Positions 21,733-30,796 of a DNA stretch of 64,000 nt are shown piece by piece. Made by a program: the position numbers and the translations under genes. The notes below the pieces were generated by a model that had not been told where the DNA came from, made no database searches, and was given only the letters and a program-made list of their open reading frames with translations. This DNA comes from Klebsiella electrica (GTDB lineage: Bacteria > Pseudomonadota > Gammaproteobacteria > Enterobacterales > Enterobacteriaceae): the NCBI RefSeq assembly GCF_006711645.1, contig NZ_CP041247.1:1054001-1118000 (forward strand), written 5' to 3'. Within the stretch, counting starts at the first letter, position 1; every line of letters begins with the position of its first letter.

Positions 21733-21937
21733 TAAAAAGCGGTGCGACGCCAGCGCAGAAAATGCCGTTGCCGGTCGCGCAGAAAATTCGGGCCACTATT
21801 GATGCGCTGCTCGCCGCACCGGATGCGCCTGACCGGGGCTCGTCAATCAAGCAAGTTCTCTTTTCGGCGCGGGGTTAAGCGTAACTTAAGAGAACATCGC
21901 GATAATGACAGTAATATGACTGGCATGGGCCCTCGCA

Positions 21938-22534
21938 ATGAACATACTCGAAACGGTTAACCAAAGCGCTTTTCTGGCGCTGAATGCTCAGCCGGGGACG
22001 CCGGATATCCTCCTGGCGTTGGCCCGCTTCTGCGCCAGCGGAACGATCTTTATCGTGCCGGTTATTTTGCTCGCTCTGTGGTTTTTAGGCGGCCGCGAGG
22101 GGCACCGGCAGGCGCTGTTTTGTACGCTGAATATTCTGATAGCGCTTGCGCTGGGCTATCTCTGCGGCTCGCTGTGGTTCCATCCGCGGCCATTTATGAT
22201 GCCGCTGGGCCATACCTGGATCAGCCATCCGGCGGATAACGGCTTCCCGAGCGATCACGGCCTGGTGATGTTCAGCGCGGCGTTTGCGCTGCTTACGCTG
22301 CGCCTGCGCGGCCTGGGGCTGTTTGTCCTGCTCGCATCGCTGCCGGTGGCCTGGTCACGCATTTTCCTCGGGGTCCATTTCCCGCTGGATATGGTGGGGG
22401 CGGCGGCGGTCGCGGCGGCGGCCGTCTGGGTGAACAAAGGGGTCTGGCAGGTCTGTGGACCGGCAATGGTGCGGATGTGTGAAGCCATCAGCCAGCGCAT
22501 GTTTTGCTGGCTGCCGGCCCGTTTTACGCCGTAG
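21938..22534 (+). CDS. PAP2-family phosphatase, BcrC/YbjG-like
   Basis: A 198-aa inner-membrane protein with about five hydrophobic segments and the acid-phosphatase motifs HPRPF, FPSDH and SRIFLGVHFPLD. The FPSDH form is typical of undecaprenyl-diphosphatases, which recycle the lipid carrier for peptidoglycan and can confer bacitracin tolerance. The lysine usual in the first motif is not seen. It is monocistronic and converges on the AcoR-like gene with seven bases between stops. Confidence 0.85.
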   Translation: MNILETVNQSAFLALNAQPGTPDILLALARFCASGTIFIVPVILLALWFLGGREGHRQALFCTLNILIALALGYLCGSLWFHPRPFMMPLGHTWISHPADNGFPSDHGLVMFSAAFALLTLRLRGLGLFVLLASLPVAWSRIFLGVHFPLDMVGAAAVAAAAVWVNKGVWQVCGPAMVRMCEAISQRMFCWLPARFTP

Positions 22535-22541
22535 CTAAGGT

Positions 22542-24332
22542 TTAGTTTCTTGTCCGCGCGGCACGCCGGTAGAGCGTGCTGCGCGCGACTCCCAGAGCCT
22601 GTGCCGCTTTACTGACGTTACCGTTATACGTCGACAGCGTATCGGCAATCAGCTGCGCATCGTGCTGCTGCAACCCACGCGCCGGTGTCGGAGCCGGGGC
22701 CGACTGATACTCCGCCGGTAAATCCGCCACTTCCAGTTGCTCTCCTTCGTCAGCCAGCGCCAGCAGCACCTTCATCAGGCTTTGTAGCTGGCGCACGTTG
22801 CCCGGCCAGGGAAGGGTACAGAGGTGCGCCAGGAGCGCGGGCGAGAGCTGTACGCGTCGCGCTCTGGCGCCGAGGGTGTGCCATAGTTGCTGAAGAAACG
22901 CCGGCAGCCGGGGCCACTTCCGCAGCGGCGGAATAGTGAGAGCGAATTCGCGCAGGCGATAGAGCAGGTCCTCGCGAAACGTACCGTCGGCAACATGCTG
23001 CGTCAGGTTACGGTGGGTGGCGCAAATCAGCGCAAAGCTCACCGGGGCGCTCTGGCTGGCGCCGAGCGGCGTAACCTCTTTTTCCTGTAGCACCCGCAGC
23101 AGCCGGGTCTGAAGCAGCATCGGCATATCGCCAATCTCATCGAGAAACAGCACGCCGCCGTCCGCCTCGCGAATTTTACCGATATAGCCATTTTTACTGG
23201 CGCCGGTAAAGGCGCCAGGCTGGTAGCCAAACAGCTCCGATTCAATCAGCGATTCAGGGATCGCCGCGCAGTTGATAGCCACGAATTTACCGTGACGCCA
23301 GCGGCTGTGACGGTGCAGCGTGCGGCTGACAAACTCTTTGCCGCATCCGGTTTCGCCCTCGATACACAGGGCAATGCCGGCATTCAGCAGACGTACCATC
23401 TTTTCCCCCTCGCGCTGGCTGGCGAAAGGCAGCTCGATAGCCGGCGGCGTCGGAGCCGGGGCCGGTACCGTGACGTGGGTACGGGTCGGCGCGCGTAAAC
23501 GGTAGTAATAGGTTTGCTGCTGGAGGGAGAGCGGCAGCGGAACATTGACCGCCGTTTGCGTCAGCTGAGGAAACAGCTGCTGAAAGGTGATGTGGCCAAG
23601 TTGTCCGCTATCCAGACCCAGATCGCGCATCGCCAGGCGGTTTCCGGCGGTCAGCACGTTATCGGAAAAGACCAGAAGCAGCTCTTCAACGCTGTCGAGT
23701 TTATGGGGGTGAAGGTGCAGGCTCATCAGCCACTGCTGCGGATGGAGACTCTGTTTTACCCACAGATATTCAATCTGCTTCGCGGCCTCTTTGACCCACG
23801 CCAGGGTGTGGGGATGGGGGAAGTGGGCCGGGCCGGAAATATCCAGCACGCCGGCAATTTTTCCGTCCGGGCTCTGGACCGGCATCGCGGCGCAATAGAG
23901 ATCCTGATTGCGGGTGAGGAAGTGCTGGCGGCCGTCGATTTCGCAGCTGTCGTCAATGGCCAGCGCGGTACCGATGGCGTTGGTGCCACGCCCGCTCTCG
24001 CTCCACAGGTTTCCGGGAGCCAGCGCGAAGCTTTGCGCTTTCTGCATCGCGTGCATGTTGCCGAAGGTTTGCAGCACCAGACCGCTGGCATCAGAGAGGA
24101 TAACCACCGACTGGAGATCGCTCACTTTGCGCGACAGGGTATTCACCACCGGCTGGGTCAGCTGCTGTAACCGGGTATGGCTGGCCAGCGCATCCGCCAG
24201 TTCGCCGGAACCCAGGCGCGGGAAATCATCCGTCGCGGGATCCAGGCCGTACTGCTGGCTACGAAACCAGGAATCGCTGAGCAACGGGCTGGTTTTTACC
24301 TCGGGATCGAGGGTAAACGAATTGCCTTGCAC
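22542..24332 (-). CDS. AcoR-like sigma-54 activator
   Basis: A 596-aa enhancer-binding protein. The N-terminal GAF-type sensor region (~70-200, with ESGRGTNAIGTAL) is followed by a second sensor-like region. An AAA+ domain follows with Walker A GETGCGKE (326-333), sigma-54-contacting GAFTGA (373-378) and Walker B VLFLDE, and a Fis-type HTH ends the protein (GNVSKAAQALGVARSTLYRR). AcoR family members sense acetoin or acetaldehyde, DhaR dihydroxyacetone kinase subunits. It faces the aldehyde dehydrogenase gene, with an inverted repeat and a -24/-12 promoter between, so it almost certainly activates that gene. Confidence 0.9.
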   Translation of the reverse strand: MQGNSFTLDPEVKTSPLLSDSWFRSQQYGLDPATDDFPRLGSGELADALASHTRLQQLTQPVVNTLSRKVSDLQSVVILSDASGLVLQTFGNMHAMQKAQSFALAPGNLWSESGRGTNAIGTALAIDDSCEIDGRQHFLTRNQDLYCAAMPVQSPDGKIAGVLDISGPAHFPHPHTLAWVKEAAKQIEYLWVKQSLHPQQWLMSLHLHPHKLDSVEELLLVFSDNVLTAGNRLAMRDLGLDSGQLGHITFQQLFPQLTQTAVNVPLPLSLQQQTYYYRLRAPTRTHVTVPAPAPTPPAIELPFASQREGEKMVRLLNAGIALCIEGETGCGKEFVSRTLHRHSRWRHGKFVAINCAAIPESLIESELFGYQPGAFTGASKNGYIGKIREADGGVLFLDEIGDMPMLLQTRLLRVLQEKEVTPLGASQSAPVSFALICATHRNLTQHVADGTFREDLLYRLREFALTIPPLRKWPRLPAFLQQLWHTLGARARRVQLSPALLAHLCTLPWPGNVRQLQSLMKVLLALADEGEQLEVADLPAEYQSAPAPTPARGLQQHDAQLIADTLSTYNGNVSKAAQALGVARSTLYRRAARTRN

Positions 24333-24385
24333 GGAGCACCTCGTGGTCGGATGGATGATGTTGCAATATTGTAGCTTTATAGTTT

Positions 24386-24414
24386 CTTATGTGTTGCGAT
24401 GTGCGACACATAAG
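24386..24414. promoter_or_regulatory. Activator site upstream of the aldehyde dehydrogenase
   Basis: CTTATGTGT and ACACATAAG form perfect 9-bp arms around an 11-bp spacer containing TGCGATGTGCG. The centre lies about 94 bp upstream of the -24 element, a usual distance for sigma-54 enhancers. It is the likely site of the divergent AcoR-like protein. Confidence 0.7.
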
Positions 24415-24492
24415 CAAAATTAGCGCCCCCTGTGAGACAGGTTTATATATTAAGATATTGAATTAGTTGTTTATTTATTCCTGCGAAAAATC

Positions 24493-24508
24493 TGGCATAA
24501 CCTCTGCA
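24493..24508 (+). promoter_or_regulatory. Sigma-54 promoter of the aldehyde dehydrogenase
   Basis: TGGCATAACCTCTGCA has GG and GC exactly 12 bp apart and close agreement with TGGCAC-N5-TTGCA. It lies about 75 bp before the start codon. Confidence 0.8.
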
Positions 24509-24582
24509 TAAGCCTCTGTGCAGCAGGCAACAGCAAAAAACCAATACGCCGCTGCGCCTCAACCCTACAGAAGGAGATTGCA

Positions 24583-26103
24583 ATGCGTTATGCACATCCT
24601 GGCACCCCGGGCGCCTTAGTTTCATTCAAGTCCGCATACGGTAACTATATTGACGGCCAATTCGTCAAACCGATCGGCGGCGAATACTTTATGAATACCT
24701 CCCCTGTGGACGGGAGCGACATTGCACAATTTCCCCGCTCCGATGCCAAAGATATCGACTTTGCTCTTGATGCCGCGCACCGCGCCGCCGAAGCCTGGGG
24801 GAAAACATCGGTCCAGCAGCGTTCCAACCTGCTGCTCCAGGTCGCCGACCGGATTCAGGAGAACCTGGAATATCTGGCGGTGGCTGAAAGCTGGGACAAC
24901 GGTAAACCGGTGCGCGAAACGCTGAATGCCGATCTGCCGCTGGCGGCCGATCACTTCCGCTATTTTGCCGGCTGCCTGCGGGCGCAGGAGGGGAGCACGG
25001 CGGAGATTGATGAAACCACCGTGGCCTATCATTTCCATGAACCGCTGGGCGTGGTCGGGCAAATTATCCCGTGGAACTTTCCGCTGCTGATGGCGGCGTG
25101 GAAGCTGGCGCCGGCGCTGGCGGCGGGGAACTGCGTGGTGCTCAAGCCAGCGGAGCAGACGCCGCTGAGCATCACGCTGCTGCTGGAAATTATTGGTGAC
25201 CTCTTCCCGCCGGGCGTCCTGAACGTGGTGCAGGGCTTCGGGAAAGAGGCCGGTGAAGCGCTGGCAACCAGCAAGCGTATCGCCAAAATCGCCTTTACCG
25301 GTTCAACGCCCGTCGGGCGGCATATTCTGGCCTGCGCGGCGGAGAACATTATCCCCGCCACCGTTGAGCTGGGCGGCAAGTCGCCAAATATCTATTTTGC
25401 CGATGTGATGGACGGAGAAGAGGAGTTTATTGAGAAGGCGGTCGAGGGGCTGGTGCTGGGCTTCTTCAACCAGGGCGAGGTGTGTACCTGCCCATCGCGC
25501 GCTCTGATTCATGAATCCATCTACGAGCCGTTTATGGAGCGGGTCATGGCGAAGGTCGCCCAGATTCGCCGCGGCGATCCCTTTGACACCGACACCATGA
25601 TCGGAGCGCAGGCGTCACGCCAGCAGTTTGATAAGATCCTGTCGTACATTAAGATTGCCCGCGAAGAGGGGGGACAGATCCTGACCGGCGGAGAGCGTGC
25701 CAGTATCGCGGCCGAACTGGATAATGGTTACTACATTCAGCCGACCCTGATTAAGGGGCGCAATGATATGCGCAGCTTCCAGGAAGAGATTTTTGGCCCG
25801 GTCATCGGCGTCACCACCTTTAAAGATGAGGCGGAAGCGCTGGAAATAGCCAACCAGACCCAGTTTGGGCTCGGCGCCGGCGTCTGGACCCGCGACAGCA
25901 ATCTGGCGTACCGAATGGGGCGCGGAATTAAAGCCGGTCGCGTGTGGACCAACTGCTATCACATCTACCCGGCCCATGCCGCGTTCGGCGGCTATAAACA
26001 GTCAGGCGTCGGCCGCGAAACCCATAAAATGGCCCTTGATGCTTATCAACAGACGAAAAACCTGCTGGTGAGCTACGGTACCGCGCCGTTAGGACTGTTT
26101 TAA
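24583..26103 (+). CDS. Acetaldehyde-type NAD(P) aldehyde dehydrogenase
   Basis: The 506-aa enzyme oxidises aldehydes to acids. It has the cofactor-site [13 protein letters not shown], the catalytic Glu in VELGGKSPN and the catalytic Cys in [13 protein letters not shown]. It ends [13 protein letters not shown], like AldB/ExaC/AcoD enzymes that act on acetaldehyde. AAGGAG lies shortly before the ATG. Transcription from the -24/-12 site under the AcoR-like protein fits induction by acetaldehyde, ethanol or acetoin. It is more distant from E. coli AldB than the backbone genes are from theirs, so I give no symbol. Confidence 0.92.
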   Translation: MRYAHPGTPGALVSFKSAYGNYIDGQFVKPIGGEYFMNTSPVDGSDIAQFPRSDAKDIDFALDAAHRAAEAWGKTSVQQRSNLLLQVADRIQENLEYLAVAESWDNGKPVRETLNADLPLAADHFRYFAGCLRAQEGSTAEIDETTVAYHFHEPLGVVGQIIPWNFPLLMAAWKLAPALAAGNCVVLKPAEQTPLSITLLLEIIGDLFPPGVLNVVQGFGKEAGEALATSKRIAKIAFTGSTPVGRHILACAAENIIPATVELGGKSPNIYFADVMDGEEEFIEKAVEGLVLGFFNQGEVCTCPSRALIHESIYEPFMERVMAKVAQIRRGDPFDTDTMIGAQASRQQFDKILSYIKIAREEGGQILTGGERASIAAELDNGYYIQPTLIKGRNDMRSFQEEIFGPVIGVTTFKDEAEALEIANQTQFGLGAGVWTRDSNLAYRMGRGIKAGRVWTNCYHIYPAHAAFGGYKQSGVGRETHKMALDAYQQTKNLLVSYGTAPLGLF

Positions 26104-26140
26104 CCGGGCGCGCCATTATCCGCCCCTGTCCGTCTGACAG

Positions 26141-26176
26141 AACCGCGACCTCAGCAATAAGGTCGCGGTTTTTTTT
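26141..26176 (+). terminator. Terminator of the aldehyde dehydrogenase
   Basis: AACCGCGACC / GGTCGCGGTT form a 10-bp stem with a run of eight or more T that overlaps the 3' arm. Strong Rho-independent terminator. Confidence 0.9.
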
Positions 26177-26854
26177 CGCTGATTGACGATGGGGTTATTT
26201 TTTGCACTGTACTTTTTTAATAAAAATGAGATATGCCTGAAGCCTCTTTTTTATTCTGTCGACAAACATGAAATTTATTCAATAATAACTTTCATTTGAA
26301 AATCATTTCGCCATGATAAGGTTATTTTTCATTGCTCAGTAGGGTGATTATTTCGGGGGTGACAAAAAGAAAATAAAAATAATCGAGAAAAATCTTAGTT
26401 TTTGTCGAGTCATCGGACGCCCGCTGGGTCAGTCATTCCACCCGGAATGATATTTTTTCATTAAATTTGTTAAATAATATAAAATCTTATTGTGGTTTGT
26501 TATTGATGAGTTGTTTTTCTTTGCATTTAGAATGAATAATTTTATTGTGATTTATAGGATTTACCTGGTGTGTAAATTAAAACATTATTTCATTAACAAA
26601 ATAAATCATTGCGTTTGATTTGGTCCAGGAATATTATTCATTTTAATATTAAATGCTGTGAATAAGTTCCCGCCTGAGAAAACGTTGCCGCCGATGCACG
26701 CAAGCAATCAGCCGGAGTTTCCTGTTATGCGTTTAATATCCTGCGGATGGAACGCGAATATTATTCACAAGGAGGAAGGTCAGCAGATTCCTTCAGGCTC
26801 ATTATGACCCTGAGATTAATCTGTCATCAATCTATGTCAGAGATGAGATAAGTA
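26177..26854. other. AT-rich leader of the fimbrial operon
   Basis: About 680 bp, strongly AT-rich, with no supported gene. It must contain the fimbrial promoter. A 12-bp word, GAATATTATTCA, occurs twice in direct orientation (26629 and 26756). A stand-alone terminator-like hairpin lies at 26433. I saw no pair of long inverted repeats of the kind that flank the fim phase switch, and no recombinase gene adjoins. H-NS/StpA silencing is likely from the composition. Confidence 0.6.
26433..26457 (+). terminator. Isolated terminator-like hairpin
   Basis: TCATTCC / GGAATGA with a 4-nt loop is followed by TATTTTTT on the plus strand, inside a stretch without genes. It may end a small RNA or an untranslated leader. 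Confidence 0.45.
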
Positions 26855-27451
26855 ATGAAAACCCAGTTTCGTATTATGGCAACTATTGTCGGTATTCTGC
26901 TATCCGGCGCCGTCGTAGCCGCGCCTTCACAACCCGCCCGTTCTACCTTAAGCGTTAATCCGGGCACCAGTGCGGGTGTGCAAAGCACCGGTGGCCAGAT
27001 TGAATTCTCCGGTTCGATTACCGATACTTCCTGCGATATTGATAGCACCAGCGCCAACCAGATTGTCGATCTGGGGAAATGGGCGAACAGCTACTTTACG
27101 GGAGCCGGTTCTGAAACGACCAAAACCGCTTTCCATATTAAAGTGAAAGATTGCCCTGCCACCGTGACGAAAGTATCGGTATTGTTTGATGGCGCCCGGG
27201 ACAGCAACAACAGCAACCTGCTGGCGGTAAATGGCGGGGCGCAGGGGGTGGCGATTAAACTGTATGAAGATGATAAAGCAACGCCGATTAACATCGGTAC
27301 AGAATCTCATGATCAGACGGTCATTGCCGGTACCAGCGCCAGCAACAGCGGGACGGCGGATCTGGAGTTCTTCGCTGATTATATCTCTACCAGTGCGGTA
27401 TCCGCCGGTGCGGCAAACGGCACGGCAAACTTCAATATGATTTACAACTAA
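26855..27451 (+). CDS. Major fimbrial subunit, type 1-like pilin
   Basis: The 198-aa secreted pilin has a signal peptide of about 23 residues ending VVAA. It has an N-terminal donor-strand region, a conserved Cys pair (DTSCDIDS and VKDCPAT) and the C-terminal penultimate tyrosine (FNMIYN) recognised by the chaperone. These are features of chaperone-usher FimA-family subunits that polymerise outside the cell. It is the first and most highly placed gene of the operon, 89 bp before the chaperone, as usual for the major subunit. It is not FimA or MrkA of Klebsiella as I remember them. Confidence 0.9.
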   Translation: MKTQFRIMATIVGILLSGAVVAAPSQPARSTLSVNPGTSAGVQSTGGQIEFSGSITDTSCDIDSTSANQIVDLGKWANSYFTGAGSETTKTAFHIKVKDCPATVTKVSVLFDGARDSNNSNLLAVNGGAQGVAIKLYEDDKATPINIGTESHDQTVIAGTSASNSGTADLEFFADYISTSAVSAGAANGTANFNMIYN

Positions 27452-27540
27452 GAAATAAATGAGCAGGATAACCTGCTCATTATTATTGGTATGTCTTTCT
27501 CCTTCAGTTATATTCCAGATATTACATGACGGTTGCGATT

Positions 27541-28206
27541 ATGAAACATATTATCGCCGCGGCAGCGGCTGCCTTTTTACTGTTATCTACCACGGTACAG
27601 GCCGGTATTGTTATGGGCGGAACCCGTGTTATTTATCAGGAAGGGAAGCGCGAGGCCTCAATTTCTGTCACCAATGCTGATGTTCATTCACCTTATTTAG
27701 TGCAGTCATGGATAGAGAACTATGCCGAAAATGATAAAGGTAAGGTGCCTTTTATTGTCACGCCGCCGCTGTTCCGCCTCGACCCGGAACAGGAAAACGT
27801 ATTGCGAATTAATTTTATTGGTGCCGCTCTGCCCCGCGATCGTGAATCCGTTTTTTGGCTGAATGTGAAAAGTATCTCCCCGACGCAAAAAGGCGATGTG
27901 AATAAATTACAGGTCAATATTAAATCTAAATTTAAAATTTTCTACCGGCCGAACGGTCTGACGGGCGATCCGGCGAAAGCCTGGCAGATGTTAACGTTTA
28001 AGATTGTTGGCAACCGGCTGGTGGCGCAGAACCCAACGCCCTACTTTGTTTCCTTTTTTACCCTCTCGGTCGGCGGGCACGAGATTGATGAACCGGGAAT
28101 GATTGGCCCTTTGACGCGTAAAGAGTGGCCGGTCAACGGCGCGGGGGCGGTGAAATGGCGCGCCATCAATGATTTTGGCGGCATTACCGATTACGCGCAG
28201 CAGTAA
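27541..28206 (+). CDS. Periplasmic fimbrial chaperone
   Basis: A 221-aa PapD-like chaperone that completes pilin folds and delivers them to the usher. The signal peptide is MKHIIAAAAAAFLLLSTTVQA. The subunit-binding Arg in GGTRVIY and Lys in FKIFYRP are at the expected places, and the FRLDP and FWLNVKSISP stretches are typical. I chose the ATG before Lys-His because it gives a normal signal peptide; a start five codons earlier is possible, and neither has a strong ribosome site. Confidence 0.92.
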   Translation: MKHIIAAAAAAFLLLSTTVQAGIVMGGTRVIYQEGKREASISVTNADVHSPYLVQSWIENYAENDKGKVPFIVTPPLFRLDPEQENVLRINFIGAALPRDRESVFWLNVKSISPTQKGDVNKLQVNIKSKFKIFYRPNGLTGDPAKAWQMLTFKIVGNRLVAQNPTPYFVSFFTLSVGGHEIDEPGMIGPLTRKEWPVNGAGAVKWRAINDFGGITDYAQQ

Positions 28207-28241
28207 TTGTTGCTATTTTTGCCTTCGTCGGTCAGAACATT

Positions 28242-30779
28242 GTGAACAGAAAGGCCCCGGTTTTCCTTCATCCCTATTGCGCAATGCCTGTCTCCCTCCG
28301 GGGCACCTCAGGCGCGGCGATGTTTCCTGTGCTGCTGTTTTTTCTCTGCCAGAGCGGTACGTCGCGGGCTGATGACTACTTCGATCCTGCGGCCTTAGAG
28401 TTTGCCAACCCACAGCAAAAGATGGCGGATTTGCATTATTTTGCCAAATCCGGCGGGCAGCAGCCGGGAACCTATTCGGTGAGTATCTGGGTTAATAACC
28501 AGCAGGTCGCCGAGGAGCCAATGGTATTCGTCGACGATCGCGGGGTACTGCGGCCGGCGTTAACCTCAGCGAAGCTGGCGGAATATGGGGTCAACGTTAG
28601 CGCTTTTTCCGCATTGACCCGGCTGGATGACGGGGAAACTTTTACCCGGATTGAACAATTTATTCCGGATGCCAGCAGCCGTTTCGATTTTGCTACCCAG
28701 CGTCTGGACTTAAGCATTCCGCAGGCGGCGATGAATGTGCAAAGCCGCGGTTACGTCGATCCGGCGCGCTGGGACGACGGGATCCCGGCGGCATTTATCA
28801 ACTACAACCTGACCGGCGAACAGACCCGCCAGTCGGAAACGCAAAGTCGCTCCAGCTACCTGAATTTACGCAACGGGGCCAATCTCGGGCCCTGGCGTTT
28901 GCGTAATATTTCATCCATGCAGTATGACCAGCATTACCGCTGGCATTCGCAAAGCACCTGGCTACAGCGCGATGTCAAATCCGTTAAAAGCCTGCTGCGG
29001 ATTGGCGACACTTTCACCAGCGGCGAGGTCTTCGATAGCGTGCAGTTTCGCGGCGTTCAGCTGATGTCCGATGATGAAATGCTGCCCGACAGCCAGCGCG
29101 GTTTTGCCCCGGTGATTCGCGGCATGGCGCACAGCAACGCCAAAGTGACGGTCTCGCAGCACGGCTACGTCATCTACGAAACCTTTGTCTCTCCGGGGGC
29201 GTTTGCGATAAGCGATCTCTATCCTACGGCGCAGAGCGGCGATCTTGAGGTACAGGTTAAAGAGAGCGATGGATCGGTACGCTCTTTTATCCAGCCATAC
29301 TCCACCGTCCCTTTTATGCTCCGCGAAGGGCGGAACAAATTTAGCCTTAGCGCAGGGCGTTTTCATGCGAGCCAGCGTCAGGTCAGATCGCCGCAGTTTG
29401 TCCAGGGATCGCTGTTCTACGGTTTGCCTGCAGAGTTCACCCTCTATGGCGGCGCCCAGCTGGCGCAGGATTATCAGGCCTGGTCGCTGGGCATTGGGCG
29501 TGGTTTTGGCGAGCTGGGGTCGTTGGGCAGCGATGTGACCTGGGCCAATACCGCGACGCTCCCTGACAGACACAATGTGGGGCATTCATTGCGCGTGCAG
29601 TATCAAAAGGATTTTACCTCGACGGGGACCTCGTTCAGCCTCGCCAGCTATCGCTACTCCTCCGGCAACTATTATAGCTTCAGCGAGGCTAACGCCCTGC
29701 AAAGCCCGGGCGAGCGGTTGGACAACAAGCGTCAGCGCGAAGAGATCTCTGTCGCGCAGTCCTTTGGCAGCGCCAGCAGCCTGGCGATTTCCGCTTATTC
29801 GCAAACGTACTGGCGCAGCAACAGCAATGATGAAACGGTACATCTTGGGTTCTATAGCGCCTGGAAAAGCGTGTCGTGGGGCGTGGGCTATTACTACACC
29901 CAATCTTCTGACCGGGAAAAAGCCGATCGCTCGTGGTCATTTAACCTCAACATCCCGCTGGGCGGCGGGCTGGCGGAGAACTCGGTCAGCTACAGCACCA
30001 CCTCCGATAATCACGGCCGCTCATCGCAGCAGATGTCGCTGTACGGCGCGGTGCCTGGGCGTACCAACCTCGATTATTCACTGCAGCAGGGCCATGCTAA
30101 CGCCGGGCAGGGGAGCAACAGCAGCGCAGCGCTCGATTATCACGGCGGATATGGCAGCGCCCAGCTGGGTTATCGTCACGATAGCGCCAGCAACCAGCTG
30201 ACCTGGGGAGCCTCGGGCTCGGTGGTGGCGCACCCGCATGGCGTCACGCTCGGGCAACCCGTTGGCGACAGTTTCGCCATCGTCCGCGCGCCGGGGGCGG
30301 CGGACGTGGCTATCGAGGACGGAACTAACGTACATACCGACCGGCGCGGCTATGCCGTGGTACCGGCCTTAACGGTATACCGCAAAAACACCATCACGCT
30401 GGATACCGAATCGATGAGCAATGACACCGACGTGGAGCTACAAGGTCAAACCGTCATCCCCGGCGGCGGCGCGGTGGTACTGGCGAATTACCAGACCCAT
30501 ATCGGCTACCGCGTGCTGTTTGCCCTGCGCGACAGGGACGGGGCGATTCCGTTTGGCGCCAGTGTTCATCTGCGCCAGGCGGGGGACGAAGCCGCTACGG
30601 CAGCGGGAGGGATGGTCGCCGATGGCGGTCAGGTGTACCTCAGCGGGATACCGCAAGAGGGGACGCTCGACGCGACCTGGGTCGATAACAATATTTCACG
30701 CAAATGTTCACTGCATTTTCATCTTACCGATCGTCAGCAGCAGAATGCGGTGAAAACTGCGGCGGGTCTTTGCCTGTAA
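28242..30779 (+). CDS. Outer-membrane fimbrial usher
   Basis: An 845-aa FimD/PapC-type usher that assembles and exports the pilus. Seen are the N-terminal chaperone-binding domain after the signal peptide (mature start near DDYFDPAALEFAN), a large beta-barrel with the plug domain near AFINYNLTGEQ, and the C-terminal domains with the Cys pair RKCSLHF / GLCL. The first in-frame start is GTG with a weak ribosome site and gives an unusually long 44-residue leader. ATGs at residues 15 or 27 are alternatives. It lies 35 bp after the chaperone gene. Confidence 0.92.
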   Translation: MNRKAPVFLHPYCAMPVSLRGTSGAAMFPVLLFFLCQSGTSRADDYFDPAALEFANPQQKMADLHYFAKSGGQQPGTYSVSIWVNNQQVAEEPMVFVDDRGVLRPALTSAKLAEYGVNVSAFSALTRLDDGETFTRIEQFIPDASSRFDFATQRLDLSIPQAAMNVQSRGYVDPARWDDGIPAAFINYNLTGEQTRQSETQSRSSYLNLRNGANLGPWRLRNISSMQYDQHYRWHSQSTWLQRDVKSVKSLLRIGDTFTSGEVFDSVQFRGVQLMSDDEMLPDSQRGFAPVIRGMAHSNAKVTVSQHGYVIYETFVSPGAFAISDLYPTAQSGDLEVQVKESDGSVRSFIQPYSTVPFMLREGRNKFSLSAGRFHASQRQVRSPQFVQGSLFYGLPAEFTLYGGAQLAQDYQAWSLGIGRGFGELGSLGSDVTWANTATLPDRHNVGHSLRVQYQKDFTSTGTSFSLASYRYSSGNYYSFSEANALQSPGERLDNKRQREEISVAQSFGSASSLAISAYSQTYWRSNSNDETVHLGFYSAWKSVSWGVGYYYTQSSDREKADRSWSFNLNIPLGGGLAENSVSYSTTSDNHGRSSQQMSLYGAVPGRTNLDYSLQQGHANAGQGSNSSAALDYHGGYGSAQLGYRHDSASNQLTWGASGSVVAHPHGVTLGQPVGDSFAIVRAPGAADVAIEDGTNVHTDRRGYAVVPALTVYRKNTITLDTESMSNDTDVELQGQTVIPGGGAVVLANYQTHIGYRVLFALRDRDGAIPFGASVHLRQAGDEAATAAGGMVADGGQVYLSGIPQEGTLDATWVDNNISRKCSLHFHLTDRQQQNAVKTAAGLCL

Positions 30780-30796
30780 ACCGAGGAGAAGGAGCG

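Noticed and set aside
21759..21880. Possible gene remnant in the ygaV-PAP2 gap
   Set aside because: A frame of about 38 codons starting MPLPVAQKIRATIDALL looks protein-like but has no ribosome site and no family I can name; too short to support.
26177..26854. Invertible fim-type phase switch
   Set aside because: I found no pair of matching inverted repeats flanking a promoter and no adjacent recombinase gene.
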